DNA of 64,000 nt from NCBI RefSeq assembly GCF_030406605.1, contig NZ_CP129104.1:1438072-1502071 (forward strand), in the 5' to 3' direction. Every line of letters begins with the position of its first letter. Position 1 is the first letter of the stretch. This DNA comes from Curtobacterium sp. 458. GTDB taxonomy: Bacteria; Actinomycetota; Actinomycetes; Actinomycetales; Microbacteriaceae. Below, in pieces: positions 15,986-24,425 of the stretch. The position numbers were made by a program, and so were the translations under genes. Under the pieces are notes generated by a model that was given only the letters and a program-made list of their open reading frames with translations, made no database searches and had not been told where the DNA came from.

Positions 15986-16030
15986 GACGGGAGGCACGGT
16001 GCGCGTCCGACGCGCACCGTGCCTCCCGTC
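15986..16030. terminator. palindromic repeat element (copy 4)
   Basis: Perfect 20-bp arms (GACGGGAGGCACGGTGCGCG) around a TCCGA loop, between convergent stops at 15972 and 16042. Confidence 0.85.
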
Positions 16031-16041
16031 CGGTTCCCGCG

Positions 16042-16320
16042 TCAGCGGGTACGCGCTCCGCGCCCGGCGAACCGCGTGTAGATGAACAGCACGATGATGG
16101 CCCCGATGATCGACCCGATGATGCCGGCGGGCTGGAAGAACCCGTCGTTCCCGTCGTGGTTGAAGATCAGGTAGCCGAGGAAACCGCCGACGAACGAGCC
16201 GACGATCCCGAGGACGATCGTCATCAGGATGCCGATGTTCTGCTTGCCGGGGATGACCAGGCGCGCGATCGCGCCGGCGATGAGTCCGATGATGATCAGG
16301 CTGACGATGAGACCGAACAC
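16042..16320 (-). CDS. GlsB/YeaQ/YmgE family membrane protein
   Basis: 92 aa, almost entirely membrane: three helices with Gly-rich faces (LIAGAIARLVIPGKQNIG, then VGSFVGGFLGYLIF). The family is stress-associated in several bacteria but its molecular role is unknown. The start is GTG at 16320, with a perfect AAGGAGG upstream. Confidence 0.92.
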   Translation of the reverse strand: MFGLIVSLIIIGLIAGAIARLVIPGKQNIGILMTIVLGIVGSFVGGFLGYLIFNHDGNDGFFQPAGIIGSIIGAIIVLFIYTRFAGRGARTR

Positions 16321-16433
16321 GGTGTGCCTCCTTGTGTGGGGGTCGGTCCACTCGGCGGGTACCGGGTGCGACCAGCACCAGAGACAACTCCCCGCTCGCT
16401 CGGCGTCCTCCCAGGGAGCCCTCGCGAGGGCGG

Positions 16434-16697
16434 TCAGACCAGCCCGGAGGCCTCCAGCTCACCCCGGAGCTCGGCGTCCGACGGCTCCACGAAGTGCTTG
16501 CCGTTCGGCAGCACCACGACGGGGATGTTCTTCCGCCCGCTGATCGCCTCGGCGCGGTCGGCAGCGGTCAGGTCCGCCTCCACGTCCACGTAGTCGTAGT
16601 CGATCCCGAGCCCGTCGAGCAGCGCCTTGGAGCGCCGGCAGTCGCGGCACCAGTCCGCGCCGAACATGGTCACCTTGTCGAACGTCGCTTCAGCCAT
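16434..16697 (-). CDS. mycoredoxin/glutaredoxin-like protein
   Basis: 87-aa thioredoxin-fold protein with a CRDC active site (ADWCRDCRRSKALLDGL) and the cis-Pro region KNIPVVVLPNG. In actinobacteria such proteins use mycothiol to reduce mixed disulfides. The ATG at 16697 gives the standard family length. A longer frame upstream runs through an opposing gene and is not real. Confidence 0.9.
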   Translation of the reverse strand: MAEATFDKVTMFGADWCRDCRRSKALLDGLGIDYDYVDVEADLTAADRAEAISGRKNIPVVVLPNGKHFVEPSDAELRGELEASGLV

Positions 16698-16778
16698 GTG
16701 GGGTACGACGCTCGACGGCCGCAGTGCATTCCCGCGCACACCGGGACACGCTCCGTCGGACGGGAGCACGATCGGAGC

Positions 16779-17771
16779 ATGAGCCTCCCCGTCGACGTGG
16801 TCCACCCCCACCACCGCCACGGCTGGTGGTGGAAGACCCTGCTCGCGGGCTTCCTGCTGTGGGTCGTCACGATCGTCGTCACGGTGCTGACGCGCAACAC
16901 GAACCTCGTGCCGACGATCATCCTGCTCGGCAGCTTCCTCGTCCCCTTCACCGTCGTGCTCTTCGTCATCGAGCGGGTCACCGGGACGATCAGCACGATG
17001 CAGCTCGTCACGGCGTTCTTCGTCGGCGGGATCCTCGGCGTCCTCGGGGCGTCGCTCCTCGAGGCGAACCTCCGGCAGGACGCGCTCCTGTACATCGCGG
17101 TCGGGTTCGTCGAGGAGTTCGTCAAGGGCGTGCTGCTCGTGGTCGTCGCCTGGCGGGTCCGGCCGAAGACGGCGCGGCAGGGTGCGCTCCTCGGCGCCAC
17201 GGTCGGCGCGGGCTTCGCGGCGTTCGAGTCCGCCGGGTACGCGTTCAACGCGGCGATCACCGCGCGGGGGATCGACCTCGTGTCGCTCCTGCAGACCGAG
17301 GTCGTCCGGGCGATCCTGTCCCCGGTCGGACACGTGCTGTGGACCGCGGTCCTCGGCGCCGTGCTCTTCGGGGCCGCGCGCGGTGGGGCCCGGCTCCGCT
17401 GGTCGTGGAGCATCGTCGTCGCGTACGTCGGGGTGTCGCTGCTCCACGGGCTGTGGGACAGCAACTCGACCCTCGCGACGCTCCTCGCGTTCGTGTTCAC
17501 CGGCACGCCGTTCTCCGCCGCGCGGGGCCGGTACGTGCCGGCCGACGTGGCGACGCTCTCGACGACGCTGTACGTCGTGGGACTCGCGATCGTCACCGCG
17601 ATCGGGGTGGCGGTCCTCGTGACCGTGCTCGTCCGGCACCGTCGGCAGGACCGAGCGTTGGCCGCAGCGTCGGACCGGTCCGACGCTGCGGCTGCGCCGA
17701 CGTGGCTGTCGGGTCCGTCGGGACCGGGCGCGTCCGACTGGACCCGCACCCCGCCCCCGCACGCGCACTGA
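16779..17771 (+). CDS. PrsW family intramembrane metalloprotease
   Basis: 330 aa with about eight transmembrane helices. The PrsW motifs are in order: EEFVKGVL, then FAAFESAGYAF, then GHVLWTAVLGA, then LLHGLWDS. The Glu and His residues bind zinc in the membrane. B. subtilis PrsW cuts an anti-sigma factor, but actinobacterial paralogs mostly lack known substrates, and no anti-sigma gene is nearby. The C-terminal tail is disordered. ATG at 16779 follows GATCGGAGC. Confidence 0.9.
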   Translation: MSLPVDVVHPHHRHGWWWKTLLAGFLLWVVTIVVTVLTRNTNLVPTIILLGSFLVPFTVVLFVIERVTGTISTMQLVTAFFVGGILGVLGASLLEANLRQDALLYIAVGFVEEFVKGVLLVVVAWRVRPKTARQGALLGATVGAGFAAFESAGYAFNAAITARGIDLVSLLQTEVVRAILSPVGHVLWTAVLGAVLFGAARGGARLRWSWSIVVAYVGVSLLHGLWDSNSTLATLLAFVFTGTPFSAARGRYVPADVATLSTTLYVVGLAIVTAIGVAVLVTVLVRHRRQDRALAAASDRSDAAAAPTWLSGPSGPGASDWTRTPPPHAH

Positions 17772-17814
17772 CACCGGGCACCGGCGCGACACCCGCGCGC
17801 CCTACGATGTCCCC

Positions 17815-19500
17815 ATGCCGCAGCGACCCGACCCCGCCCGGGCCGCCTGGGCCTCCGCAGCCGTCCGCCGGTTCGCCGCCGCCACGAACCTCCTCGTCGC
17901 CGCGCGGCGCTTCCGCATCGTCGGCGGCGACCCCACCGACGTCGCGGCCCTCGGCGCGGTCCTGACCGGGCTCGGCGCGCGGCCGGCGGGTGAACAGGAA
18001 CCCGTCGACCAGCTCTGGTGCCTCGGCGACCCCGCCGAGACGACGCCCGCGGTCGAGCGCGAGGCCGACCGTCCCCGCGGCGCCGCGCTCGTCGTGGTCG
18101 ACGCCGGGAGGTACCTCCCCGCGGTGGACGAGGACGCCTTCGGACCGGTCGCCCCCGTCCGACCGGGCGTCCTCGGCGTCCCCTCGCTGTCGGACGACGT
18201 CTTCCTCGTCTCGACCGGCCGCGACCCCGAGACCGACCCGGCCGCCGAGGCCCGCATCCGGTGGGCCCGGCGCTGGATGCCGGTGTCCCGGACGGTGGCG
18301 CGCGAGCTCGGGGACGGAGGGCTGCTGCGCGGCACCCGCGTCGCCGTCGCCATGGTGCTCGAGCCGAAGACCGCGGTGCTCGCGCTGCTCCTCCGGGACG
18401 CCGGCGCCGAGGTCGTCGTGTACGCCCACGCCGACGAGACCGACGACGCCGTGGCCGAGGTCCTCCGCGCCGCCGGGCTCCCCGTGTTCGCCCGCGCAGG
18501 TGTGTCGCTCGTCGAGCAGAAGACGCTCGCCCTCGCGATGCTCGACACGGCGCCGCACATCGTCCTCGACGACGGCGCGCACGTCATCCGCCTGCTCCAC
18601 CAGGAACGGCCGGACCTGCTCCCCGTGATGCTCGGCGCGGCCGAGGAGACCACGAGCGGACTCCGGCCGCTCCGCACCATGGCCGAGCGCGGCACCCTGG
18701 GCATCCCGGTGGTCGCCGTCAACGACGCCCGCACCAAGACCTTCTTCGACAACCGGTACGGCACCGGGCAGTCGACGGTGTCCGCGACGCTCGACCTGGT
18801 CGACCGGCTCCCGTCCGGCGCGCACCGGGTCCGCCCGGGAGGCACGGCCGTCGTCGCCGGGTTCGGTCCGGTCGGCGAGGGGGTCGCGATGGTGCTCCGC
18901 GCGCTCGGCTTCGTCGTCGTGGTCGCCGAGACCGACCCGGTCCGAGCCCTGCAGGCCGCCTTCGCCGGGCACGTGGTCGCTCCGCTCGCCGACGCCGTCC
19001 GGGACGCCGACCTCGTCGTGAGTGCCACCGGGGTCCGCGACACGCTCTCGCTCGAGGTCCTCCGGGCGACGGCAGCGGGCGCGGTCGTGTCGGTCGCGGG
19101 CGGGGTCGACCAGGAGGTCGCCGTCACGGACGCCCTCGCCGCCGGTGCCACCCCCACGACCGAGGTGCCCGACGTCGAACGGTTCACGTTCCCGGACGGC
19201 CACCACGTCGTGGTGCTCGACCGCGGCGGGTGCATCAACGTGACGGCCGCCGAGGGCAACCCCGTCGAGATCATGGACCTGTCCTTCGCCGCACAGCTCG
19301 GCGCCGTCCGCATGCTCCTGGAGCGCGGTGACGAGCTCGACCGCTCGGTCGTGCCGATCGACCCCGCGGTGGACGAGGCGACCGCCCGGACGGCGCTCGC
19401 CGCGTTCGGGACCCGACCCGCGCCTCCCGGCCGGATGGGTGAGCATCCGGCGGACCGCGAGCCCGACGTCCGGACCCACCGTTTCGGGGACCCGTCGTGA
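17815..19500 (+). CDS. divergent S-adenosylhomocysteine hydrolase-like protein
   Basis: 561 aa. A novel N-terminal region (1-140) precedes an SAH-hydrolase-like core. Retained residues: the substrate-domain LDDG (251-254), AEETTSG (276-282, catalytic-type Glu), Lys308, Asp312 and Asn313 in NDARTKTFFDN, and the NAD loop GFGPVGEG (349-356). By hand alignment to typical SAHH, residues around the base are changed: His55, Thr57 and Glu59 (HMTxxT region) become Val181, Glu183 and Lys185; His301 becomes Gly430; His353 (GHP) becomes Asn482 (GNP). So it likely acts on a related nucleoside thioether, not SAH itself. TACGAT lies 6 nt before the ATG (leaderless). GTGA overlap joins it to the next gene. 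Confidence 0.8.
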   Translation: MPQRPDPARAAWASAAVRRFAAATNLLVAARRFRIVGGDPTDVAALGAVLTGLGARPAGEQEPVDQLWCLGDPAETTPAVEREADRPRGAALVVVDAGRYLPAVDEDAFGPVAPVRPGVLGVPSLSDDVFLVSTGRDPETDPAAEARIRWARRWMPVSRTVARELGDGGLLRGTRVAVAMVLEPKTAVLALLLRDAGAEVVVYAHADETDDAVAEVLRAAGLPVFARAGVSLVEQKTLALAMLDTAPHIVLDDGAHVIRLLHQERPDLLPVMLGAAEETTSGLRPLRTMAERGTLGIPVVAVNDARTKTFFDNRYGTGQSTVSATLDLVDRLPSGAHRVRPGGTAVVAGFGPVGEGVAMVLRALGFVVVVAETDPVRALQAAFAGHVVAPLADAVRDADLVVSATGVRDTLSLEVLRATAAGAVVSVAGGVDQEVAVTDALAAGATPTTEVPDVERFTFPDGHHVVVLDRGGCINVTAAEGNPVEIMDLSFAAQLGAVRMLLERGDELDRSVVPIDPAVDEATARTALAAFGTRPAPPGRMGEHPADREPDVRTHRFGDPS

Positions 19501-20963
19501 GCGTCGTCGTCCACTCCGCACGGGTCGTCGTCCCGATGACCGCGCCGCCCATCGCCGACGGTGCGGTCGCCGTGCAGGGCGACCGCATCCTGCACGTGGG
19601 GGACCGCTCGTGGGTCGTCGACCAGCTCGCCGCGAGCGGCGTGCCGACCACCGAGCGCCGGTGGCGAGGCGCGCTCCTGCCCGGGCTCGTCAACGCGCAC
19701 ACGCACCTGCAGTACACCGGCATGTCCGGTGTCGGGCGACGGCAGTACGCGGGATTCGAGGACTGGGCGGCCGCGTTCAACGCGGAGTACGCGGTGCCGC
19801 ACGACTGGCGGGCCGAGGCCGCAGACGGGGCTCGGGCGTCGCTCCTGGCCGGGGCGACGAGCGTCGCGGACGTCGTCACCGACATCGAGGCGGCGACCGC
19901 ACTCGAGGACGCCGGGCTCGGCGGCATCGCCTACTGGGAGGTGATGGACTGGGAGAACGCGGCATGGCAGGAGCACGGCCGCGACCAGGTGCTCGCCGAA
20001 CTCGCCCGGATCCCCACCACCCCGGGCGCCGGACTGTCGCCGCACGCGCCGTACTCGCTCGACGTCGGTCCGCTGCTCGAGCTCCCCGACATCGTCCGGC
20101 AACGCGGACTCCGCCTGCACCTGCACCTCGGCGAGGCGGCCTTCGAGGGGGAGCGCACGGCGATCGAACCGGTCCCGGGACTCGACGGGGTCGTCGGCGT
20201 CGGGCACGGCGCGGACTGGCACCTCGCGAACGTGCCCTCGTTCCGTGCGATGCGGGCCCTCGGGTTCGGCGCCAGCGCGACCTCCTTCGTCGATCGCCTC
20301 GGTGTGCTCGGTCCGGACTGCCACGTCGCGCACGGCGTCTACATGACGGCCGCCGACCGGGCGCTGCTCCGGGCCCGGGGCACGGCCGTCGCACTCTGCC
20401 CCCGGTCGAACGCCGTGATCGGGCTCGACCCGCCGCCCGTCGCCGACTACCTGCGCGAAGGCAGCCCGATCGCGATCGGCACCGACTCGCTGTCGTCGTC
20501 GCCGTCCCTCGACCTGATGGCTGACGTCACCGCGCTGCACCGGATCGCCCGCGCCCAGGGGTACCGCGGGCACGACCTGCACGAGCGGCTGCTCGCCGCG
20601 GCGACCCTCGGCGGCGCGCACGCGATGGGGCTGGCCGTCGGTCCGGACCGGATCGGGCACCTCGCCGTCGGGGCCCGAGCGGACCTCGCGGTGTTCGACG
20701 TCGACGCGCGCACCATCCCGGACGCACTCGCCGAGCTCGTGGAGGACGGTGCCGGGCGCGCCGTCGCGACCGTCGTCCGGGGCGTGGTGCGTGCGGTCGA
20801 CGGCGCACTCGTCGGGCACGCCGGACCGCAGCTGACCCCGCCGCCCACCCGCCCGTCGCAGACCCACCCCTCGCAGACCCACCCGTCGTCGTCGGCCCAC
20901 CCGTCGTCGTCGCACCCGTCGCAGACCCACCCGTCGTCGGCCCACCAGGAGGAACCCGCATGA
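19497..20963 (+). CDS. amidohydrolase, SAH/MTA deaminase-like (TRZ/ATZ family)
   Basis: 488-aa metal-dependent hydrolase. Metal and active-site residues: HTH in LVNAHTHLQYTG, His in LHLHLGE, His in CHVAHGV, and Asp in GTDSLSSSPS. This is the layout of cytosine, guanine, 5'-methylthioadenosine and SAH deaminases. It starts with GTG overlapping the upstream stop by 4 nt and overlaps the cupin gene by 4 nt (ATGA), so the three are one operon. The last ~35 residues are a Pro/Ser/Thr/His repeat tail (SQTHPSS) unlike the enzyme core. Together with the SAHH-like partner, deamination of a purine nucleoside thioether is a reasonable guess. Confidence 0.82.
   Translation: MSVVVHSARVVVPMTAPPIADGAVAVQGDRILHVGDRSWVVDQLAASGVPTTERRWRGALLPGLVNAHTHLQYTGMSGVGRRQYAGFEDWAAAFNAEYAVPHDWRAEAADGARASLLAGATSVADVVTDIEAATALEDAGLGGIAYWEVMDWENAAWQEHGRDQVLAELARIPTTPGAGLSPHAPYSLDVGPLLELPDIVRQRGLRLHLHLGEAAFEGERTAIEPVPGLDGVVGVGHGADWHLANVPSFRAMRALGFGASATSFVDRLGVLGPDCHVAHGVYMTAADRALLRARGTAVALCPRSNAVIGLDPPPVADYLREGSPIAIGTDSLSSSPSLDLMADVTALHRIARAQGYRGHDLHERLLAAATLGGAHAMGLAVGPDRIGHLAVGARADLAVFDVDARTIPDALAELVEDGAGRAVATVVRGVVRAVDGALVGHAGPQLTPPPTRPSQTHPSQTHPSSSAHPSSSHPSQTHPSSAHQEEPA
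20845..20946 (+). repeat. imperfect tandem repeats encoding a PSQTHPSS tail
   Basis: Units of TCGCAGACCCACCCG and TCGTCGGCCCACCCG alternate through the 3' end of the amidohydrolase gene. They add a low-complexity tail after the last structured part of the protein and end just before the cupin ribosome site (CAGGAGGA). Confidence 0.8.
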
Positions 20964-21463
20964 CCGAGACCGCACCCCGACCCGGCATGGCAGCCCGCCG
21001 CACCGTCTCCGGCGAGCTCGTCGAGTGGCTCGACGTCCCGAAGCGCGCCGTCGCCCTCGGCATGGAGCCACACCCCGAGGGCGGCTGGTACGTCCGCACG
21101 TGGACGTCGCCCGCGACCGTCCAGACCCCGGCGGGGGAACGTCCTGCGGCGACGCTCATCCACTTCCTGCTCCCGCCCGGCGAGGCCTCGGCCTGGCACC
21201 GGGTGGCGAACGACGAGATCTGGATGTGGCACGGACCCGACTCGGTCGACCTCCAGCTCGGCGGCGACGGTGACGAACCGGTGCCGGGAGCGACGATCAC
21301 CCTCGGGCCGGACGCCGGACGTGACCGGGTGAACGACGCGCAGGCCTTCGTCCGCGGCGGTGTCTGGCAGCGCACACTCCCGCAGGACGGCGAGGTGCTC
21401 CTGAGCTGCCTCGTGTCGCCGGGCTTCTCGTTCGAGGACTTCAGACTGGCCGAGGAGCAGTAG
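20960..21463 (+). CDS. cupin, DUF985 (cupin_5) family
   Basis: 167-aa single-domain cupin. The family's opening HPEGGWYVRTW and the metal-site segment SAWHRVANDEIWMWH are clear, followed by the second cupin motif near residues 125-145. DUF985 proteins have no firmly proven activity. The gene overlaps the amidohydrolase by 4 nt and is preceded by CAGGAGGA, so it belongs to the same operon and probably the same pathway, perhaps as an isomerase or a binding protein. Confidence 0.88.
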   Translation: MTETAPRPGMAARRTVSGELVEWLDVPKRAVALGMEPHPEGGWYVRTWTSPATVQTPAGERPAATLIHFLLPPGEASAWHRVANDEIWMWHGPDSVDLQLGGDGDEPVPGATITLGPDAGRDRVNDAQAFVRGGVWQRTLPQDGEVLLSCLVSPGFSFEDFRLAEEQ

Positions 21464-21778
21464 CAGGACCGAGCCGACCGATCGTGGCGGGGAACAGCGT
21501 TGCCGGCGGCGGGCACCGGACGCCGTTGTCCGCCACCCGCCGCCGGAGCAACGTGCTGCGGGACCGATCATGCACGAAGAATGCGCCGGAAATGTCGTCG
21601 TGATCGTTTCGTGAGGTTCGGTTGCGGCTTTCGCACCGATTCCCGTTCGGTATTCCTCCGACCAGAATGCATCGTTCGGGAAGCTGACCATGACGGTCCG
21701 CGTCGCCGGCGGCTCGCGCTGGTGTACCAGTTCCGCGTACGATCGCATCGCCCCCACCCCTCGAGCGAAGGCCCGCCC
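21464..21778 (+). other. 315-nt gap between cupin and ABC transporter
   Basis: Holds the hairpin above, then a stretch (21570-21680) that is clearly less GC-rich than its surroundings, then a possible 30-codon upstream ORF. I see no convincing -35/-10 pair; TACGAT at 21738-21743 is the best -10-like hexamer. Confidence 0.4.
21499..21552 (+). terminator. imperfect hairpin after the cupin gene
   Basis: GTTGCCGGCGGCGGG pairs with CCCGCCGCCGGAGCAAC with one bulge, around a 22-nt loop, 35 nt past the cupin stop. It probably separates the operon from the ABC transporter genes, although read-through is possible. Confidence 0.5.
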
Positions 21779-21782
21779 GTGA
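21690..21782 (+). CDS. possible 30-aa upstream ORF of the ABC operon
   Basis: ATG at 21690 with a weak GGGAAG upstream; the peptide contains SRWCTSSAYDR and its TGA overlaps the GTG of the next gene by one-base-shifted GTGA. The exact overlap hints at translational coupling, but chance is quite possible in such GC-rich DNA. Confidence 0.25.
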   Translation: MTVRVAGGSRWCTSSAYDRIAPTPRAKARP

Positions 21783-22600
21783 CCCGTTCCCTCCGCCTCA
21801 CCCTCGCCGTCGCGACGGCCGCCGTCGCCGCCCTGGCCCTGACCGCGTGCTCGGCCGGCAGCAGCAACGCCGCCGGGACCGTCACGGACGGCAAACTCAC
21901 GATCGCGACCGGGCAGCCCGCCTACTCGCCGTGGGTCGAGGACAACAAGCCGGCGTCCGGCAAGGGCTTCGAGGCCGCTGTCGCGTACGCCGTCGCGAAG
22001 GAGATGGGTTACGCGAAGTCCGACGTCGTCTGGAAGCGCAGCACCTTCGACAGCGCGATCGCTCCTGGTCCGAAGGACTGGGACCTCAACATCCAGCAGT
22101 TCTCGATCGACGCCAAGCGCAAGAAGGCCGTCGACATGTCCACCGCGTACTACACGACGACCCAGGCCGTCGTGACGACGAAGTCCTCCAAGGCCGCGGG
22201 CGACACCACGATCAGCGCGCTCAAGCAGGACGCGATCGGCGTGGCCACCGGGTCGACGAGCATCCAGAGTGTGAAGGACGTCCTCGGCGTCACGCCGCAG
22301 GTGTTCAACTCGAACGACGACGCGGTCCTCGCGCTGAAGTCCGGCCAGATCGACGCCATCGTCACCGACCTGCCGACCGCGTTCTACATGGCCGGCGCAC
22401 AGCTCGACGGCAAGGGCACCGTGTCGGCACAGTTCCCCGACGACGGCGCCGGGGACCAGTTCGGTTTCGTGCTGCCCAAGGGCTCCGAGCTCACGAGCAA
22501 GGTCGACAAGGCGCTCGCCGCGCTGAAGGACGACGGCACGCTGCAGAGCCTGCAGACGAAGTGGCTCTCCTCGGAGACCGGCACGCCCGTCCTGAAGTAG
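21779..22600 (+). CDS. ABC transporter substrate-binding lipoprotein
   Basis: 273 aa. A lipobox (ALTACSAG) ends the signal peptide near residue 22. The mature part is a family 3 (polar amino acid) periplasmic-type binding protein: KLTIATGQPAYSPWVEDN..., then SGKGFEAAVAYAVAKEMG, then the DVLGVTPQVFNSNDDAVLAL and QIDAIVTDLPTA hinge regions. It should capture an amino-acid-like ligand outside the cell. GTG at 21779 has GAAGG upstream. It is followed at 5 nt by the permease gene. Confidence 0.9.
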   Translation: MTRSLRLTLAVATAAVAALALTACSAGSSNAAGTVTDGKLTIATGQPAYSPWVEDNKPASGKGFEAAVAYAVAKEMGYAKSDVVWKRSTFDSAIAPGPKDWDLNIQQFSIDAKRKKAVDMSTAYYTTTQAVVTTKSSKAAGDTTISALKQDAIGVATGSTSIQSVKDVLGVTPQVFNSNDDAVLALKSGQIDAIVTDLPTAFYMAGAQLDGKGTVSAQFPDDGAGDQFGFVLPKGSELTSKVDKALAALKDDGTLQSLQTKWLSSETGTPVLK

Positions 22601-22605
22601 TACTC

Positions 22606-23484
22606 GTGACCGCCCCCGCAGGCACCGGCACCCCGGTCGCCGCACCCGCGCCGAGCCAGGTGGAGCTGGAGCGTCGGCTCTACCGTCGGCAGCGCGGACG
22701 CCGGTCGATCGCGGTGTCGGTGGTGTCGACCCTCGTGGTCGTCGCCGTCGTGTACTTCGGCGTCGTGAACACCCCCGGGTGGGCCGCGGTCCAGCAGTCG
22801 TTCTTCGACCCGCAGACCGCCGTCGACTCGTTCCCCGCGATCCTCGCCGGCCTGTGGTTGAACGTCCGGATCCTGTTCTTCAGCGCGATCGGCGTCGCCG
22901 TGTTCGGCACGCTCCTCGCCGTCGTCCGGGGCCTCCGCAGCCCGGTGTTCTTCCCGCTGCGGATGCTCGCGACCGGGTACACCGACCTGTTCCGTGGCCT
23001 GCCGCTCATCATCGTGCTCTACCTCGTCGGCTACGGGATCCCCGGGCTCGGCGTCTTCCCCCGACTCCCCGCCGAGTTCTGGGGCACGATCGCGATCGTG
23101 CTGACGTACTCGTCGTACATCGCCGAGGTGCTCCGCGCCGGCATGGAGGCAGTGCACCCGTCGCAGCGCCTCGCCGCCCGGTCGCTCGGCCTCTCGCACG
23201 CCAAGACCCTGCGGCTCGTCGTGCTGCCGCAGGCGATCCGCAAGGTCACCCCGGCGCTCATGAACGACTTCGTGTCGATGCAGAAGGACGTCGGCCTGGT
23301 CTCGATCCTCGGTGCCGTCGACGCGGTGCGCTCGGCCCAGATCGCCCAGGCGGAGAGCTACAACTTCACGCCGTACTTCGTCGCCGGTCTGCTGTTCGTG
23401 GTGATCAGCCTGCCGTTGATCCGCGTCACCGACGCGATCGCCAGGCGGCAGCAGCAGCGCGAGCAGATCGGGGGCACGGTGTGA
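22606..23484 (+). CDS. amino-acid ABC transporter permease
   Basis: 292 aa of the HisM/GlnP permease type. An N-terminal cytoplasmic stretch of about 30 residues leads to one helix and an ABC-TM core with the EAA motif: RSLGLSHAKTLRLVVLPQA. The RGLPLIIVLYLVGYG and DVGLVSILGAVD segments are typical. It starts with GTG 5 nt after the binding-protein stop and ends overlapping the ATPase start by 4 nt. A single permease gene suggests it works as a homodimer. Confidence 0.92.
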   Translation: MTAPAGTGTPVAAPAPSQVELERRLYRRQRGRRSIAVSVVSTLVVVAVVYFGVVNTPGWAAVQQSFFDPQTAVDSFPAILAGLWLNVRILFFSAIGVAVFGTLLAVVRGLRSPVFFPLRMLATGYTDLFRGLPLIIVLYLVGYGIPGLGVFPRLPAEFWGTIAIVLTYSSYIAEVLRAGMEAVHPSQRLAARSLGLSHAKTLRLVVLPQAIRKVTPALMNDFVSMQKDVGLVSILGAVDAVRSAQIAQAESYNFTPYFVAGLLFVVISLPLIRVTDAIARRQQQREQIGGTV

Positions 23485-24356
23485 ACGCAGGCAACGAGGC
23501 GGGCAGGGGTCGTGCCTCCCGTCCGGTCGACGGCCAGGGCCCACGCCGCCGGTTCCGAGCTGACGCGCCAGCGGCAGATCGGCCGAGCCGGCGGGGAGAG
23601 GCACGGCGCGAGCCGCCGACGTCGGCTCCCGTCCTGGAACTGCGCGGCCTCCGCAAGGCGTTCGGCGAGCACGAGGTGCTGCGCGGCATCGACCTCATCG
23701 TGCACCGCCACGAGGTCATCTGCGTCATCGGGGCGTCCGGCTCGGGGAAGTCCACGCTGCTCAAGACCGTGAACCTGCTCGAGGGCATCGACGACGGCGA
23801 GGTCCTGCTGCAGGGCACCGACATCGCTGACCCGCGGATCGACGTCGACGCCACCCGGGCGCGGATCGGCGTCGTGTTCCAGCAGTTCAACCTGTTCCCG
23901 CACATGAGCGTGCTCGACAACGTGACACTCGCCTCGCGGCAGGTGCACGGCATCGGCAAGGCGACGGCGGAGGAGACGGCGCGGCGGCTGCTCGACCGGA
24001 TCGGCCTGGCAGACTTCGCGGGTGCCTACCCGGACCGGCTGTCCGGCGGGCAGCAGCAGCGCGTGGCCATCGTGCGGGCCATCGCGTCCGACCCTGAACT
24101 GCTCCTGCTCGACGAGGTCACGAGCGCTCTCGACCCGATGCTCGTGGGCGAGGTGCTCGACCTCGTCACCGAGCTGAAGCGGCAGGGCTCGACGATCCTG
24201 ATGACCACGCACGAGATGTCCTTCGCGCGGAAGGTCGCGGACCGCATCGTGTTCCTGCACCGCGGCGAGGTCGTCGAGCAGGGAGCTCCGGCCGACGTGC
24301 TCGACCACCCGGAGCACCCGGCACTCGTGGAGTTCCTGGCCCGCGTCCACGCCTGA
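23481..24356 (+). CDS. amino-acid ABC transporter ATP-binding protein
   Basis: 291 aa. The ATPase core starts near residue 50: Walker A GASGSGKSTLL, Q-loop VVFQQFNLFPH, signature LSGGQQQRVAIVRA, Walker B LLLLDEVTSALDP, H-loop MTTHEM. The GTG at 23481 overlaps the permease stop by 4 nt. The first ~48 residues are an Arg/Ala-rich extension absent from standard GlnQ proteins; it contains one arm of the palindromic repeat family (23511-23526, read as GRASRPV). Internal starts could give a normal-length protein, so the N-terminus is uncertain. Confidence 0.92.
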   Translation: MNAGNEAGRGRASRPVDGQGPRRRFRADAPAADRPSRRGEARREPPTSAPVLELRGLRKAFGEHEVLRGIDLIVHRHEVICVIGASGSGKSTLLKTVNLLEGIDDGEVLLQGTDIADPRIDVDATRARIGVVFQQFNLFPHMSVLDNVTLASRQVHGIGKATAEETARRLLDRIGLADFAGAYPDRLSGGQQQRVAIVRAIASDPELLLLDEVTSALDPMLVGEVLDLVTELKRQGSTILMTTHEMSFARKVADRIVFLHRGEVVEQGAPADVLDHPEHPALVEFLARVHA

Positions 24357-24425
24357 CGCGCCGCGCCGCGCCGCGCCGCGCGGCACGGTCCGGACTCGCG
24401 GGCGTGGTGCGGCGTCGACGGTCCG

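Noticed and set aside
16698-17792. Long N-terminal extension of the glutaredoxin-like gene
   Set aside because: It is the antisense frame of the PrsW gene; the 87-aa form has the standard family length.
20845-20946. Repeats in the amidohydrolase tail as a CRISPR array
   Set aside because: Units of 15 nt with no unique spacers, in frame in a gene, and no cas genes.
17802-21071. Open frame of over 1000 codons antisense to the SAHH-like/amidohydrolase block
   Set aside because: Arg/Ser/Ala-rich shadow frame; the sense strand has recognisable enzymes with 4-nt overlaps.
24357-24381. (GCGCC)n stretch as a functional element
   Set aside because: Short simple repeat directly after a stop codon; nothing ties it to a function.
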